64,000 nucleotides of DNA from an uncultured Thiohalocapsa sp. (GTDB lineage Bacteria; Pseudomonadota; Gammaproteobacteria; Chromatiales; Chromatiaceae), in the NCBI RefSeq assembly GCF_913062725.1, contig NZ_CAJXWY010000003.1:48590-112589 (forward strand), written 5' to 3'. Below the pieces are notes generated by a model. The model was not told the origin of the DNA and made no database searches. It was given only the letters and a program-made list of their open reading frames with translations. This document shows, in pieces, positions 47,224 to 57,966 of the stretch; within the stretch, counting starts at the first letter, position 1; each line of letters begins with the position of its first letter. The position numbers and the translations under genes were made by a program.

Positions 47224-49665
47224 ATGGCGGAGCAGATCAGCATCGACATCGACGGCCGGACCTGCGAGGCGGCCGCCGGCGAGATGATCATCGCGGTGGC
47301 CGATCGCGAGGGCATCCCGATTCCGCGCTTCTGCTACCACGAGAAGCTCTCCATCGCCGCCAACTGCCGCATGTGCCTGGTGGAGGCGGAGGCCGGCGGC
47401 CGACCCTTCCCCAAGCCCGTGCCCGCCTGCGCCACGCCGGTGACCGCCGGCATGAAAGTGCAGACGCGCTCGCCGAAGGCCCTGGACGCCCAGCGCGGCA
47501 CCATGGAATTCCTGCTCATCAATCATCCGCTCGACTGCCCCATCTGCGATCAGGGCGGCGAGTGCGAGCTGCAGGACGTCTCCATGGGCTACGGCGAAGA
47601 TGTGTCACGCTTCTCCGAGCGCAAGCGCGTGGTCAAGGACGAAGACCTGGGTCCCCTGATCGCCACCGAAATGACCCGCTGCATTCATTGCACCCGTTGC
47701 GTGCGTTTCGGCGCGGAGATCGCCGGTGTCCGTGAGCTGGGGGCCACGGGCCGCGGCGAGGACATGCGCATCGGCACCTTCGTGGGACACACGGTGGCGC
47801 ATGAGCTCTCCGGCAACATCATCGACCTCTGCCCGGTGGGGGCCCTGACCTCCAAGCCCTATCGGTTCACCGCCCGCGCCTGGGAGCTGACGTCCGAGGC
47901 GAGTATCGCGCCGCACGACGCCGTGGGTGCCAACGTGGTCCTGCACATCCGCGATGGACAGGTGATGCGCGTGCATCCCAGGGACAACGAAGCGGTCAAT
48001 GAGACCTGGATTTCCGACCGGGACCGATTCAGTTACGAGGCTTTGGCCAGCGACAGCCGCCTGACCGAGCCACGGCGTAAACGTCCCGATGGTACCTGGG
48101 AAGCGCTGGACTGGCAGGAAGCCCTGCACTTGGTGGCGGCCGCGCTGCGCGGGTCCGACCCCGACCAGATCGGCTGGTTGATGGCGCCCAGTGCCACCCT
48201 GGAGGAGGCCTACCTGGCACAGCGCCTGTTGCGTGGCCTCGGCGGGCGCCACATCGACACCAGATTGCGCCGGCAGGACTTCCGCGGCGACCGCACCGAT
48301 CCCGTTGTACCCTGGCTCGGTCTGCCCATCGCCGAGCTGGAGCAGCAACAAACCGTTCTCCTGGTGGGCAGCGATATTCGTCAAGAGCAGCCACTGCTGG
48401 CGCACCGCCTGCGCAAGGCGGCCCTTGATAATGCGGCCGTCACCGTGCTGAACCCCTATGAGCTACAGCTGACTCACCCGGCGCGGCAACTAACGGCGGC
48501 GCCCGGCCGTCTGAGCGCCCGCTTGGCCGCCGTGGCCCGTGCGCTGTCCATCAGCGCCGACGGCGCGGCGGCTGCGCTGATCGCCGCCGCGCAGCCGGGT
48601 CAAGCCGAAGCGCAACTCGCCGACGAGCTCCGGAGCGCCGGTCAGCAGGGTCGCGGCCTGGTGCTGCTGGGCGCCCTGGCCGAAGCGGATCCCGACTACA
48701 CACTCGTGAAGGCGCTCGCCTACCTGGTGGCCGACGCCACCGGTTGCCGTATCGGCTTCCTGCCGGTGGCGGCCAACAGCGTCGGCACCGCCATCGCCGG
48801 TGCCGCGCCGCACCTGGGGCCCGGCGCGCAGGCGCTGGAAGCGTCCGGGCTCGATGCGCTTGCGATGCTCACCGAGCCGCGTCAGACCTATGTGCTCTGG
48901 GGCTTGTCACCGGCGCATGACCTGGTGGATCCGTCGCGCGCCCGCGACGCGCTGGCGGCGGCCGAGCACGTCATCGGCTGCACGGCCTTCCGCACGCCGG
49001 ACCTGGAAGCAGCCTGCGACATCCTGCTGCCCATCGCCGCCTTCGCCGAGACCTCGGGCACCTTCGTCAACGCCGAAGGGCGCTGGCAGCGTTTCCAGGG
49101 TGCGGTGGCGCCGGCGGGTGACGCCCGCCCCGGCTGGAAAGTGCTGCGGGTGCTGGGCAACATCCTGGAACTGGACGGCTTTACCTATAACAGCGGCAAG
49201 CAGATACACGACGAGCTGGCCGCGCTGTGCGCCCGCGATCAGGGTGGTGGCCTCCTGCTGGACAACGCCCGCCGCGGTGACTACGGTCTGCAGCAACCGC
49301 TACCGGCGCCCGAGGGTCTGATGCGGGTGGGCAATGTGCCCATTTACGCCGTGGATCAGATGGTGCGGGCGGCGCCGGCGCTGCAGCATACGCCGCTCGC
49401 CGAGCCGTTGGCCCTGCATCTGCACCCCGAGGCCGCCGCCCGTCTCGGCCTCGCCGATGGTGACACCGCCGAAGTGTCACAGGGTGAGTGTCGCACGATG
49501 GTGCCGGTGGTCATCGACGATGCCCTGGCGCCGGGGGCGGCCCGGCTCCCGTCGGCGGTGCCCGGCAGCGAAGTGCTCGGTCCCGCAACAGGTCCGCTGG
49601 CGGTGACCAAAGCGGAGTCGTCGCGCCTCGCCGCCACTCAGACACTCGGGGAGCAACCGGCATGA
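47224..49665 (+). CDS. nuoG: NADH-quinone oxidoreductase subunit G
   Basis: 813-residue 75-kDa subunit. N-terminal [2Fe-2S] ferredoxin domain ([16 protein letters not shown]), His/Cys-ligated [4Fe-4S] N5 motif [19 protein letters not shown]4 motif [16 protein letters not shown], then a molybdopterin-oxidoreductase-like domain that no longer binds Mo. ATG 47224 is preferred; the 48 in-frame codons upstream are Arg/Pro-rich. It overlaps nuoH by 4 bp. Confidence 0.96.
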   Translation: MAEQISIDIDGRTCEAAAGEMIIAVADREGIPIPRFCYHEKLSIAANCRMCLVEAEAGGRPFPKPVPACATPVTAGMKVQTRSPKALDAQRGTMEFLLINHPLDCPICDQGGECELQDVSMGYGEDVSRFSERKRVVKDEDLGPLIATEMTRCIHCTRCVRFGAEIAGVRELGATGRGEDMRIGTFVGHTVAHELSGNIIDLCPVGALTSKPYRFTARAWELTSEASIAPHDAVGANVVLHIRDGQVMRVHPRDNEAVNETWISDRDRFSYEALASDSRLTEPRRKRPDGTWEALDWQEALHLVAAALRGSDPDQIGWLMAPSATLEEAYLAQRLLRGLGGRHIDTRLRRQDFRGDRTDPVVPWLGLPIAELEQQQTVLLVGSDIRQEQPLLAHRLRKAALDNAAVTVLNPYELQLTHPARQLTAAPGRLSARLAAVARALSISADGAAAALIAAAQPGQAEAQLADELRSAGQQGRGLVLLGALAEADPDYTLVKALAYLVADATGCRIGFLPVAANSVGTAIAGAAPHLGPGAQALEASGLDALAMLTEPRQTYVLWGLSPAHDLVDPSRARDALAAAEHVIGCTAFRTPDLEAACDILLPIAAFAETSGTFVNAEGRWQRFQGAVAPAGDARPGWKVLRVLGNILELDGFTYNSGKQIHDELAALCARDQGGGLLLDNARRGDYGLQQPLPAPEGLMRVGNVPIYAVDQMVRAAPALQHTPLAEPLALHLHPEAAARLGLADGDTAEVSQGECRTMVPVVIDDALAPGAARLPSAVPGSEVLGPATGPLAVTKAESSRLAATQTLGEQPA

Positions 49666-50696
49666 CGGATCTGTGGAACGCGCTGCCACTACCGCTGCAG
49701 AGCATCGTCGCAACGCTCGTAATCGTCCTGCCACTGCTCGGTGTGGTGGCCTACTACACCTACGCCGAGCGCAAGGTCATCGGCTACATCCAGGTGCGCA
49801 TCGGCCCGAACCGCGTCGGTTGGCGCGGACTGCTGCAGCCCATCGCCGACGCACTGAAACTACTGGTGAAGGAGATCATCGTCCCGAGCAAGGCCAACAA
49901 GGGCCTGTTCCTGCTGGCGCCCCTGATCTCCATCGTGCCGGCGCTGGCGGCCTGGGCCGTCGTGCCCTTCGACGCCGGCGTGGTGCTGGCGGATATCAAC
50001 GCCGGGCTGCTGTACGTGCTGGCGCTGACTTCGCTGGGCGTCTACGGGGTGATCATCGCCGGCTGGGCATCCAACTCCAAGTACGCCTTGCTCGGGGCGA
50101 TGCGTGCGGCGGCGCAGATCGTCGCCTACGAGATCGCCATGGGCTTTGCGCTGGTGGGCGTTCTGGTGGCGGCCGGCAGTCTGAATCTGAGCGCCATCGT
50201 CGAGGCCCAATCCGGTAGCTTCCTGACCTGGTTTTGGCTGCCGCTGCTGCCGCTGTTCGGCGTCTACTTCATTTCAGGGGTCGCCGAGACCAACCGCGCC
50301 CCCTTCGACGTCGCCGAGGGTGAGTCCGAAATCGTCGCCGGTTTCCATGTCGAGTACTCCGGCATGGCCTTCGCGATCTTCTTCCTCGCCGAGTACGCCA
50401 ACATGGTGCTGATCGCCATGCTGACGACGCTGCTGTTCTTCGGCGGCTGGCTATCGCCGCTGCAGGGTATTCCGGTGCTCGGCCCGGCCACAGACTGGGT
50501 GCCCGGTATCGTCTGGCTGGTGCTGAAGACCTTCTTTTTCATGTTCGTCTTCTTGTGGCTGCGGGCGACCTTTCCGCGCTACCGCTACGATCAGATCATG
50601 CGCCTCGGCTGGAAGGTATTCATCCCCATCACGATCGTCTGGATTCTGGTGGTCGCCCTGGCAGTTCTGGTGGGCCTGCCGCCGTGGTGGGGCTAA
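49662..50696 (+). CDS. nuoH: NADH-quinone oxidoreductase subunit H
   Basis: 344-residue membrane subunit with eight helices that closes the quinone cavity. [19 protein letters not shown] and the acidic loop [20 protein letters not shown] are the family marks. Starts within the nuoG stop (ATGA). A 119-bp gap with a strong palindrome separates it from nuoI. Confidence 0.97.
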   Translation: MTDLWNALPLPLQSIVATLVIVLPLLGVVAYYTYAERKVIGYIQVRIGPNRVGWRGLLQPIADALKLLVKEIIVPSKANKGLFLLAPLISIVPALAAWAVVPFDAGVVLADINAGLLYVLALTSLGVYGVIIAGWASNSKYALLGAMRAAAQIVAYEIAMGFALVGVLVAAGSLNLSAIVEAQSGSFLTWFWLPLLPLFGVYFISGVAETNRAPFDVAEGESEIVAGFHVEYSGMAFAIFFLAEYANMVLIAMLTTLLFFGGWLSPLQGIPVLGPATDWVPGIVWLVLKTFFFMFVFLWLRATFPRYRYDQIMRLGWKVFIPITIVWILVVALAVLVGLPPWWG

Positions 50697-50703
50697 GGCG
50701 GCG

Positions 50704-50762
50704 CGAGGGGGCAGGCTGCCGGGCAGCAATCGATGCTTGCTGCCAGGAACACTGCCCCCTCG
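50704..50762. repeat. Nested palindrome between nuoH and nuoI
   Basis: Outer arms CGAGGGGGCAG (50704-50714) / CTGCCCCCTCG (50752-50762), 11 bp perfect; then symmetric 7-nt unpaired segments; then inner arms GGCAGCAA (50722-50729) / TTGCTGCC (50737-50744), 8 bp perfect, around a 7-nt loop. No T-run follows, so it is not a simple terminator. Confidence 0.85.
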
Positions 50763-50815
50763 ACCGACGCTGACGTCGCCCGGCCCCCGTCACCCGATAC
50801 TCATAACGCAACACA

Positions 50816-51307
50816 ATGCTCGACACCGCACGCCGATACGTCGATAGCCTGCTGCTGACGGAACTGCTCCGTGGCATGGGGCTTACGGGTCGTTATCTCT
50901 TCAAGCGCAAGTTTACCGTCCAGTATCCGGAGGAAAAGGCGCCCATGTCACCGCGATTTCGCGGTCTGCATGCGCTGCGCCGCTATCCCAACGGTGAGGA
51001 GCGGTGCATCGCCTGCAAGCTCTGCGAGGCCACTTGCCCAGCGCTCGCCATCACCATCGAAGCGGAGCCACGCGCCGACGGCTCGCGCCGTACGACGCGG
51101 TATGATATCGATCTATTCAAGTGTATCTACTGTGGCTTCTGCGAGGAGTCGTGTCCTGTGGACTCCATCGTCGAGACCGGTATCTACGAATATCACTTCG
51201 AAAATCGCGGCGAGAATATTATGACCAAGGACAAGCTCCTCGCCGTCGGGGACACCTACGAGGCTGAGATCGCCGCGGCACGCGCCGCCGATGCGCCCTA
51301 TCGCTGA
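50816..51307 (+). CDS. nuoI: NADH-quinone oxidoreductase subunit I
   Basis: 163-residue TYKY-type subunit with two ferredoxin-like [4Fe-4S] clusters (N6a, N6b): [12 protein letters not shown] and [12 protein letters not shown], each with three ligands plus one Cys-Pro ligand shared with the other motif. N-terminal amphipathic helix binds the membrane arm. Full length for the family. Confidence 0.97.
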   Translation: MLDTARRYVDSLLLTELLRGMGLTGRYLFKRKFTVQYPEEKAPMSPRFRGLHALRRYPNGEERCIACKLCEATCPALAITIEAEPRADGSRRTTRYDIDLFKCIYCGFCEESCPVDSIVETGIYEYHFENRGENIMTKDKLLAVGDTYEAEIAAARAADAPYR

Positions 51308-51322
51308 GCGCGATTGCGGGCG

Positions 51323-51390
51323 GTGATCCGGGGCGCAGCGGCGCGGATCACAGCACATCCCCCGGTGCGCAGCCGCTGACGCTGCGCACC
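51323..51390. repeat. Two hairpins between nuoI and nuoJ
   Basis: Hairpin 1: GTGATCCG (51323-51330) / CGGATCAC (51344-51351). Hairpin 2: GGTGCGCAGC (51364-51373) / GCTGCGCACC (51381-51390), 10 bp perfect with a 7-nt loop. Neither is followed by a T-run. The gap (208 bp) contains no gene. Confidence 0.8.
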
Positions 51391-51515
51391 AATGCAGCAC
51401 AGATTAGCCCGGCGCGCACTCACGACAGCCCCATTGTCAGCGACGTCGCTGTCGAGCGTTATCTCCGTCCGGATGTGATCATGGATGATCGCCCGGGCCC
51501 AGCAATGGATATCCC

Positions 51516-52184
51516 ATGGGTTTCGAGAAATTCCTCTTCTACGTGTTCGCGGCCATAACCGTATTCGCAGCGGGGATGGTCGTGACCCGGCGTAATCCAG
51601 TGCATGCGGTGCTCTATCTGGTGCTCGCCTTCGCCAGCAGCGCGGCGTTGTGGCTGCTCATCGAGGCCGAGTTCCTTGGGATCGCACTGGTCCTGGTCTA
51701 CGTGGGCGCCGTCATGGTGCTCTTCCTGTTCGTTGTCATGATGCTGGACGTCGACATCGCGGCGATGCGCGCCCAATTCATCAAGCACTTGCCGTTGGGG
51801 CTGGTCATCGCCGCACTCATGGTGTTCAACCTTTTCATGGTGCTGGGGCCGTCGAGCTTCGGTCCCGACGTATTCCCCAAGCCGGCACCGAAGCCGGCGG
51901 GCTTCAGTAACACCGAAGAACTGGGCCTGAACCTGTACACCGTTTACCTGTATCAGTTCGAGATCGCTGCGATCATCCTGTTGGTGGCCATCGTGGCGGC
52001 CATCCGGCTGACGCTGCGGCGACGTCCGGATACCAAGTATCTGGATCCGGGCGTGCAGGTGAAGGTGCGCAAGGGGCCCGATCGCATTCGCATGGTGTCG
52101 ATGCCGGCGGAGCAGATCCCGCGACCGTCAGTCGGCGATGATCCCAAGACCAACAACGACGAGGACAAGGAGATGGCCACATGA
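51516..52184 (+). CDS. nuoJ: NADH-quinone oxidoreductase subunit J
   Basis: 222 residues with five membrane helices (for example [25 protein letters not shown] and [20 protein letters not shown] with the family's VGAVMVLF stretch containing the pi-bulge helix). A soluble C-terminal tail of ~50 residues follows. Overlaps nuoK by 4 bp. Confidence 0.95.
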   Translation: MGFEKFLFYVFAAITVFAAGMVVTRRNPVHAVLYLVLAFASSAALWLLIEAEFLGIALVLVYVGAVMVLFLFVVMMLDVDIAAMRAQFIKHLPLGLVIAALMVFNLFMVLGPSSFGPDVFPKPAPKPAGFSNTEELGLNLYTVYLYQFEIAAIILLVAIVAAIRLTLRRRPDTKYLDPGVQVKVRKGPDRIRMVSMPAEQIPRPSVGDDPKTNNDEDKEMAT

Positions 52185-52486
52185 TCGCACTCTCGGATTA
52201 TTTGCTGCTCGGCGCCGTGCTCTTCTCCATCTCGGTGGCCGGCATCTTCTTGAACCGCAAGAATGTGATCGTGCTGCTCATGTGCATCGAGCTGATGCTG
52301 CTGGCGGTGAACATGAACTTCGTCGCCTTCTCGCATTTCCTGCAGGACGGCGCTGGCCAGATCTTCGTCTTCTTCATTCTCACCGTCGCCGCCGCCGAGG
52401 CCGCCATTGGTCTCGCGATCCTGGTGGTGCTGTTCCGTGCCCGTGGCACCATCAACGTCGATGACCTCGACCTGCTGAAGGGCTGA
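52181..52486 (+). CDS. nuoK: NADH-quinone oxidoreductase subunit K
   Basis: 101 residues, three membrane helices; the conserved membrane Glu residues lie in [11 protein letters not shown] and [10 protein letters not shown]. These Glu side chains belong to the proton path next to the quinone cavity. Starts inside the nuoJ stop (ATGA) and ends 5 bp before nuoL. Confidence 0.97.
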   Translation: MIALSDYLLLGAVLFSISVAGIFLNRKNVIVLLMCIELMLLAVNMNFVAFSHFLQDGAGQIFVFFILTVAAAEAAIGLAILVVLFRARGTINVDDLDLLKG

Positions 52487-52491
52487 CGGCG

Positions 52492-54486
52492 ATGAAGCTC
52501 ATTTACCTCATGATCGTGCTGGCGCCCCTCGCGGGCGCCATCGTCGCCGGCTTCTTCGGCGGCCGCATCGGCCGGGTTTGGTCGCATCGGGCGACCATCG
52601 CCGGCGTCGGCGTCTCAGCCGTACTGTCGTTGTGGGTGCTGGCGCGCTTCATCTGGGGGGACGCCCAGACCTTCAACGGCGCCGTCTACACCTGGCTGGT
52701 GTCCGATGGCATGCGCTTCGAGGTCGGTTTCCTGGTGGACCGGCTCACGGCGCTGATGATGGCCACGGTGACCTTCGTATCGCTGATGGTGCATGTCTAC
52801 ACCATCGGCTACATGGCGGACGATGCGCACAACTGGCCTGAGGGCGCGCTCACCGGCCGTAACAGCTACCAGCGCTTCTTCGCATACATCTCGCTGTTCA
52901 CCTTCTCCATGCTGATGCTGGTGATGTCGAACAACTTCATGCAGTTGTTCTTCGGCTGGGAGGCGGTCGGGCTCGTCTCCTACCTGCTGATCGGCTTCTG
53001 GTCGGTCCGCGAGTCGGCCATTTTCGCCAACCTCAAGGCCTTCCTGGTGAACCGGGTCGGCGATTTCGGCTTCATCCTTGGCATCGCCGCCATTGGCATG
53101 TACTTCGGCTCCATGGACTACGCCGAGGTGTTCGCGAAGGCACCGGCGCTGGCGGACGCGGAAGTGGCCGTCTTCGGCGGCGTTTCTTTGATGACGCTGG
53201 TCTGCATCCTGCTATTCATCGGCGCAATGGGCAAGTCGGCGCAGGTGCCGCTGCATGTCTGGCTGCCCGACAGCATGGAGGGTCCGACGCCGATCTCAGC
53301 GCTCATCCATGCCGCCACCATGGTGACCGCCGGCATCTTCATGGTGGCGCGGATGTCGCCACTGTTCGAGCTCTCCGCCACGGCGCTTTCCTTCGTGTTG
53401 CTGGTGGGGGCCGCCACCGCGTTCTTCATGGGGCTCATCGGCCTGGTGCAGAACGACATCAAGCGGGTGGTAGCCTACTCGACGCTATCGCAGTTGGGCT
53501 ACATGACCGCGGCGCTCGGCGCATCCGCCTACGCCGCCGGCATCTTCCATCTCATGACCCACGCCTTTTTCAAGGCGTTATTGTTCCTGGCGGCGGGCTC
53601 GGTGATCATTGCCATGCACCACGACCAGGACATGCGCAACATGGGCGGGCTGCGCAAGTACATGCCCATCACCTGGGCCACGGCACTGATCGGCTCCCTG
53701 GCGCTGATCGCCTTTCCGGGCTTTTCCGGCTTCTTCTCCAAGGACGCCATCATCGAGGCCGTCGGCGATGCCCACATCTTCGGCGCCGGGCTCGCCTGGC
53801 TGCTGCTCACCGTCGGCGCTTTCATCACCGTGCTCTACAGCTTCCGCATGTACTACCTGGTCTTCCACGGCGCGCCGCGCATGGATGAGCACACCCGCTC
53901 GCACCTGCACGAAACGCCCTGGGTGGTCACCATCCCCCTGATCGCACTCGCCGTGCCATCCGTCGCCCTCGGCTGGATGACCGTCGAGCCGCTGCTGGTC
54001 AACAACTGGCTCGGCGATGCCATCTATGTCAAGCCCGAGCACGATTCCCTCCACCACCTCGCGGAGCACTGGCACGGCCAGATCGCTTTCATTCTGCACG
54101 GCATGGGTGCGCTGCCGTTCTGGCTGTCCATGGGCGGGCTGGTGCTGGCGACGGCGGTGTGGCTCGTGATGCACAAGAGCAATCCGAACATCGACACCGA
54201 ACTGCAAGCCAAGGGCGGCTGGGTAACCCGGTTGCTCCAGGACAAATACGGCTTCGACGATTTCAATCAGAAAATCTTCGCCGGCGGTGGTCTCGATCTC
54301 GGCCGTTTCCTGTGGCAAGCCGGCGACCGGACCTTCATCGACGGCGCCGTGGTCAATGGCTCGGCCCGTGTCGTCGGCTACCTGGCGGATGTCATGCGCC
54401 ACCTCCAGACCGGCTATCTGTATCACTACGCCATCGCAATGATCGTGGGCCTGGTAGCGCTGCTGACACTCTTCGTCGCCTTCTGA
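52492..54486 (+). CDS. nuoL: NADH-quinone oxidoreductase subunit L
   Basis: 664-residue antiporter-like subunit, the distal proton pump with the long lateral helix at its C-terminus. Key landmarks: FFGWEAVGLVSYLLIGFW (membrane Glu), MGKSAQVPLHVWLPDSMEGPT and SALIHAATMVTAGIF, and a central Lys before HD (YSTLSQLGYM follows). Full length. Confidence 0.97.
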   Translation: MKLIYLMIVLAPLAGAIVAGFFGGRIGRVWSHRATIAGVGVSAVLSLWVLARFIWGDAQTFNGAVYTWLVSDGMRFEVGFLVDRLTALMMATVTFVSLMVHVYTIGYMADDAHNWPEGALTGRNSYQRFFAYISLFTFSMLMLVMSNNFMQLFFGWEAVGLVSYLLIGFWSVRESAIFANLKAFLVNRVGDFGFILGIAAIGMYFGSMDYAEVFAKAPALADAEVAVFGGVSLMTLVCILLFIGAMGKSAQVPLHVWLPDSMEGPTPISALIHAATMVTAGIFMVARMSPLFELSATALSFVLLVGAATAFFMGLIGLVQNDIKRVVAYSTLSQLGYMTAALGASAYAAGIFHLMTHAFFKALLFLAAGSVIIAMHHDQDMRNMGGLRKYMPITWATALIGSLALIAFPGFSGFFSKDAIIEAVGDAHIFGAGLAWLLLTVGAFITVLYSFRMYYLVFHGAPRMDEHTRSHLHETPWVVTIPLIALAVPSVALGWMTVEPLLVNNWLGDAIYVKPEHDSLHHLAEHWHGQIAFILHGMGALPFWLSMGGLVLATAVWLVMHKSNPNIDTELQAKGGWVTRLLQDKYGFDDFNQKIFAGGGLDLGRFLWQAGDRTFIDGAVVNGSARVVGYLADVMRHLQTGYLYHYAIAMIVGLVALLTLFVAF

Positions 54487-54513
54487 GCATAACGAGCAAG
54501 GAGTTACACCCGG

Positions 54514-56115
54514 ATGTTGCCCCAATTCCCCTGGCTGTCACTGGTCATTTGGCTGCCCATCATCGGCGGCCTCGCGGTGATCGCCAATGGCGACAAGAAC
54601 GCTGAGCTGACGAAGCGGATGGCCCTCGCCGTCGCCGTGGCGACCTTCGTCGCGAGCCTGCCGCTGTGGCTGCTGTTCGAGCCGGGCACCGCGGCGATGC
54701 AATTCGTCGAGCGTGGACAGTGGATTCCGGCAATCAGCGTCGAGTACTACCTCGGTGTCGACGGTATTTCCATGCCGCTGATTCTGCTTACCACGTTCGT
54801 GACCATTTTTGTGATCATCGCCGGTTGGGAGGTGATCACCTATCGGCCCTCCTACTACATGGGCGCCTTCCTGATCATGACGGGGATCATGGTGGGTGTC
54901 TTCTCCGCGCTGGATGCGATCCTGTTCTATTTCTTCTGGGAGGCGATGCTGATCCCGATGTTCATCATCATCGGGGTCTGGGGTGGGCCGAACCGGGTCT
55001 ATGCCACCATCAAGTTCTTTCTTTACACCTTCTTCGGCTCGGTGTTCATGCTGGTGGCGCTCATCTACATGTACTTCCAGGCCGATAGCTTCAGCATCCC
55101 GGACTTCCACGGCCTGCAGCTCGGCATGACGGCGCAGGTGCTCATCTTCCTGGCCTTCCTCATCGCCTTTGCGGTGAAGGTACCCATGTTTCCCGTGCAC
55201 ACCTGGCTGCCGGATGCGCACGTGGAGGCGCCCACCGGTGGCTCGGTGATCCTGGCGGCGATCATGCTCAAGATCGGCGGCTATGGATTTCTGCGCTTCA
55301 GCTTGCCGGTCACGCCGGACGCGAGTGCATCACTGGACTGGCTGATCATCGCCTTATCCCTCATCGCCGTGGTCTACATTGGCTTCGTGGCGCTGGTGCA
55401 GGACGATATGAAAAAGCTCATCGCCTACTCGTCCATTGCGCACATGGGCTTCGTGACCCTGGGCTTCTTTGTCGTATTCAGCATCGTTCGCCACACCGGC
55501 AGCGCCGATGGTGCCGCCATGGGCATTGCCGGCGGCATGGTGCAGATGATTTCCCACGGCTTTATCTCGGGCGCCCTGTTCCTCTGCGTCGGCGTGCTGT
55601 ATGACCGCATGCATTCCCGGAAGATCGCAGACTACGGCGGTGTCATCAATACCATGCCCTGGTTTGGGGCCTTTATGGTCTTTTTCGCCATGGCCAACGC
55701 CGGGCTACCGGGCACCTCGGGGTTTGTCGGGGAGTTCATGGTCATTCTCGCGAGCTTCCGGGCCGACTTCTGGTACGCGCTGCTGGCGGCGACGACGCTG
55801 ATTCTGGCGGCCGCCTTCACCCTCTGGATGGTGAAGCGTGTCGTATTTGGACCCGTGGGCAACGCACAGGTGGCGGTCCTGAAAGATCTGGATCGTCGCG
55901 AGACGCTGAATCTGGGTGCGCTTGCCGTTGCGACACTCGCCATTGGTCTCTGGCCCAAGCCGCTGGTGGATGTAATGGAGCCGTCCATCCAGCATTTGGT
56001 AGACCACATACAGGTGAGCAAGCTGCCCGAGAGGGCTGCCATTCGCGTACAGGCCGTGCCCCAAGCCGTCGGCGAGCCGGCGAATCTGGCGCAGTTGCTG
56101 CCACGGACCGACTGA
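54514..56115 (+). CDS. nuoM: NADH-quinone oxidoreductase subunit M
   Basis: 533-residue antiporter-like proton pump subunit with about fourteen helices. Conserved membrane Glu in FFWEAMLIPMF, the VKVPMFPVHTWLPDAHVEAPT loop, and KKLIAYSSIAHMGF are diagnostic. AAGGAG lies ~10 bp before the ATG. 27 bp after nuoL, 13 bp before nuoN. Confidence 0.97.
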   Translation: MLPQFPWLSLVIWLPIIGGLAVIANGDKNAELTKRMALAVAVATFVASLPLWLLFEPGTAAMQFVERGQWIPAISVEYYLGVDGISMPLILLTTFVTIFVIIAGWEVITYRPSYYMGAFLIMTGIMVGVFSALDAILFYFFWEAMLIPMFIIIGVWGGPNRVYATIKFFLYTFFGSVFMLVALIYMYFQADSFSIPDFHGLQLGMTAQVLIFLAFLIAFAVKVPMFPVHTWLPDAHVEAPTGGSVILAAIMLKIGGYGFLRFSLPVTPDASASLDWLIIALSLIAVVYIGFVALVQDDMKKLIAYSSIAHMGFVTLGFFVVFSIVRHTGSADGAAMGIAGGMVQMISHGFISGALFLCVGVLYDRMHSRKIADYGGVINTMPWFGAFMVFFAMANAGLPGTSGFVGEFMVILASFRADFWYALLAATTLILAAAFTLWMVKRVVFGPVGNAQVAVLKDLDRRETLNLGALAVATLAIGLWPKPLVDVMEPSIQHLVDHIQVSKLPERAAIRVQAVPQAVGEPANLAQLLPRTD

Positions 56116-56128
56116 CAGGAAATCGCCG

Positions 56129-57577
56129 ATGAACTTTCAAGCCATCGACCTCTTTACCCTCCTGCCGGAGCTGGTGGTGCTGATCACGGCCTGCGCGGTG
56201 CTGATCGCGGACCTCTACTTGCCGGAGGCGCGTAAGGACGTCAATCAGCTCATCAGTTTTGCCGGCCTGGGCGTCGCCATCGCCGTCGTCGGCATCGTCG
56301 GCTTTGCTTGGGGGCCGACGCCAACCCATGCGTTTGGCGAAGCCTTCGTGCGCGACCCGATGAGCGATCTGCTCAAGGGTGTGGTGTTGGTGGTGACCGC
56401 GCTCGCCTTCGCGTACTCGGCGCGCTACATGCGCGAGCGCAGCCTGTGGGTTGGCGAGTTCCATGTGCTGATGCTGTTTGCATTGCTCGGTATCCTGATC
56501 ATGATCTCTGCCAACGGCTTCCTGGTGATGTATCTGGGCCTGGAACTGCTGGCGCTCTGTCTGTATGCGCTGGTCGCCTTCAACCGGGATTCGAGCACCG
56601 GGGCCGAGGCGGCGATGAAGTATTTCGTGCTCGGGGCGCTCGGTTCCGGCATGCTGCTCTATGGGATCTCGATGCTGTATGGCGCGACCGGGGCGCTCGG
56701 GTTTGCAGCTGTGGCCGAAGCCGTGGCCACGCAGGGCATGGAGAATCGCATCCTGGTCTTCGGGCTGGTATTCGTGATCATCGGTGTCGCCTTTAAGTTT
56801 GGCGCCGTGCCGTTCCACATGTGGATTCCGGATGTCTACCAGGGGGCACCGACGCCTGTGGCGCTCTTTCTGTCCAGCGCGCCCAAGGTGGCGGCCTTCG
56901 CCATGGCGGTGCGCATCCTGGTGGACGGGCTGCCGGGCCTGGCCAGCGAATGGTCCGAGATTCTGGTGATGTTGTCGGTGTTGTCCCTGGCCATCGGCAA
57001 TGTCGTCGCCATCGCCCAGAGCAATATCAAGCGGATGCTCGGCTATTCCACCATCTCGCACGTGGGATTCATCTTTCTGGGGCTACTGGCCGGTACGCCG
57101 GACGGCTATGCCGCGGCCATGTTCTACGCTGTGGTGTATGCGCTGATGTCGGCCGGGGCCTTTGGGGTGCTCGTGATGATCTCCCACCAGGGCTTCGAGG
57201 CCGAGAATCTCGATGACCTCAAGGGTCTTGGTGAGCGCGATGCCTGGCTGGCGGCGATGATGACCTTGGTGATGTTCTCCATGGCCGGAGTACCGCCACT
57301 GGTGGGCTTCATGGCGAAGCTGCTGGTGCTCCAGGCGGTCATCGACATCGGGCTCGTTTGGCTCGCTATCGTGGCGGTGACGTTCTCCATCGTCGGCGCG
57401 TTCTACTATCTGCGCGTGGTCAAGATGATCTACTTCGACAAGCCCGAGCTGGATGCCGCCGTCGACGGCGCGCGCGACGCCCGCATTGCGGTGAGCGTCA
57501 ATGGCCTCTCGATGCTGGTGCTCGGCATGTTTCCGGCGACGCTGCTGGCACTCTGTGAGGCGGCCTTCACCGGCTGA
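56129..57577 (+). CDS. nuoN: NADH-quinone oxidoreductase subunit N
   Basis: 482-residue third antiporter-like subunit. MYLGLELLALCLYALVAF holds the conserved membrane Glu; KFGAVPFHMWIPDVYQGAP and IKRMLGYSTISHVGF are typical. It ends the operon: the DNA after it changes from conserved core genes to accessory remnants with no further nuo or common downstream gene. Confidence 0.97.
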   Translation: MNFQAIDLFTLLPELVVLITACAVLIADLYLPEARKDVNQLISFAGLGVAIAVVGIVGFAWGPTPTHAFGEAFVRDPMSDLLKGVVLVVTALAFAYSARYMRERSLWVGEFHVLMLFALLGILIMISANGFLVMYLGLELLALCLYALVAFNRDSSTGAEAAMKYFVLGALGSGMLLYGISMLYGATGALGFAAVAEAVATQGMENRILVFGLVFVIIGVAFKFGAVPFHMWIPDVYQGAPTPVALFLSSAPKVAAFAMAVRILVDGLPGLASEWSEILVMLSVLSLAIGNVVAIAQSNIKRMLGYSTISHVGFIFLGLLAGTPDGYAAAMFYAVVYALMSAGAFGVLVMISHQGFEAENLDDLKGLGERDAWLAAMMTLVMFSMAGVPPLVGFMAKLLVLQAVIDIGLVWLAIVAVTFSIVGAFYYLRVVKMIYFDKPELDAAVDGARDARIAVSVNGLSMLVLGMFPATLLALCEAAFTG

Positions 57578-57966
57578 AACCGTCGCCGCGACAAAGGCCA
57601 TGGCCAGCGCCCCCGCAAACGATCCTGCGCGCCACCCCCTTATTCTATGACGGCGAGGCGGCGGAGCAGCTTGATGCGGGGGCTGCACCACGCTGTCGGC
57701 CTGGCTGCGCAATGCCGCGAGCCCTCGCGTCACGTCCGAGGTTGGCCTCGGGCATGAGCTGATCGCCTCGCTCGCCGAGCACAACAAGCAACGCTGCGGA
57801 CTCGTCGAGAAGCTGCCGCAGATCGAGCGTCCATCAGCGCCGGACGTGGCGCGGAAGGCTCCGGCGCCGAGGCGAGCCAGGATCGCCGGTGGTAGAGAAC
57901 GCTGATCCACGGATCAAGGACCGGGCTCTGGCATCCAGGGGACCGGAAAACCTCCCGAGGAGAGCG
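57578..57966. other. Boundary region after nuoN
   Basis: 389 bp joining the core chromosome to the accessory island. It contains only a broken reading frame (see next entry); no tRNA, integrase, insertion sequence or obvious att repeat is visible. Confidence 0.45.
57675..57905 (+). pseudogene. Remnant of a coding sequence, unidentified
   Basis: An open stretch without a usable start codon reads LSAWLRNAASPRVTSEVGL, then HELIASLAEHNKQRCGLVEK and PQIERPSAPD before TGA at 57903-57905. The composition and periodicity look protein-like. Just upstream (about 57640-57680) another frame reads LFYDGEAAEQLDAG, as if a frameshift around 57675-57690 had broken one gene. I cannot identify the family. Confidence 0.4.
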
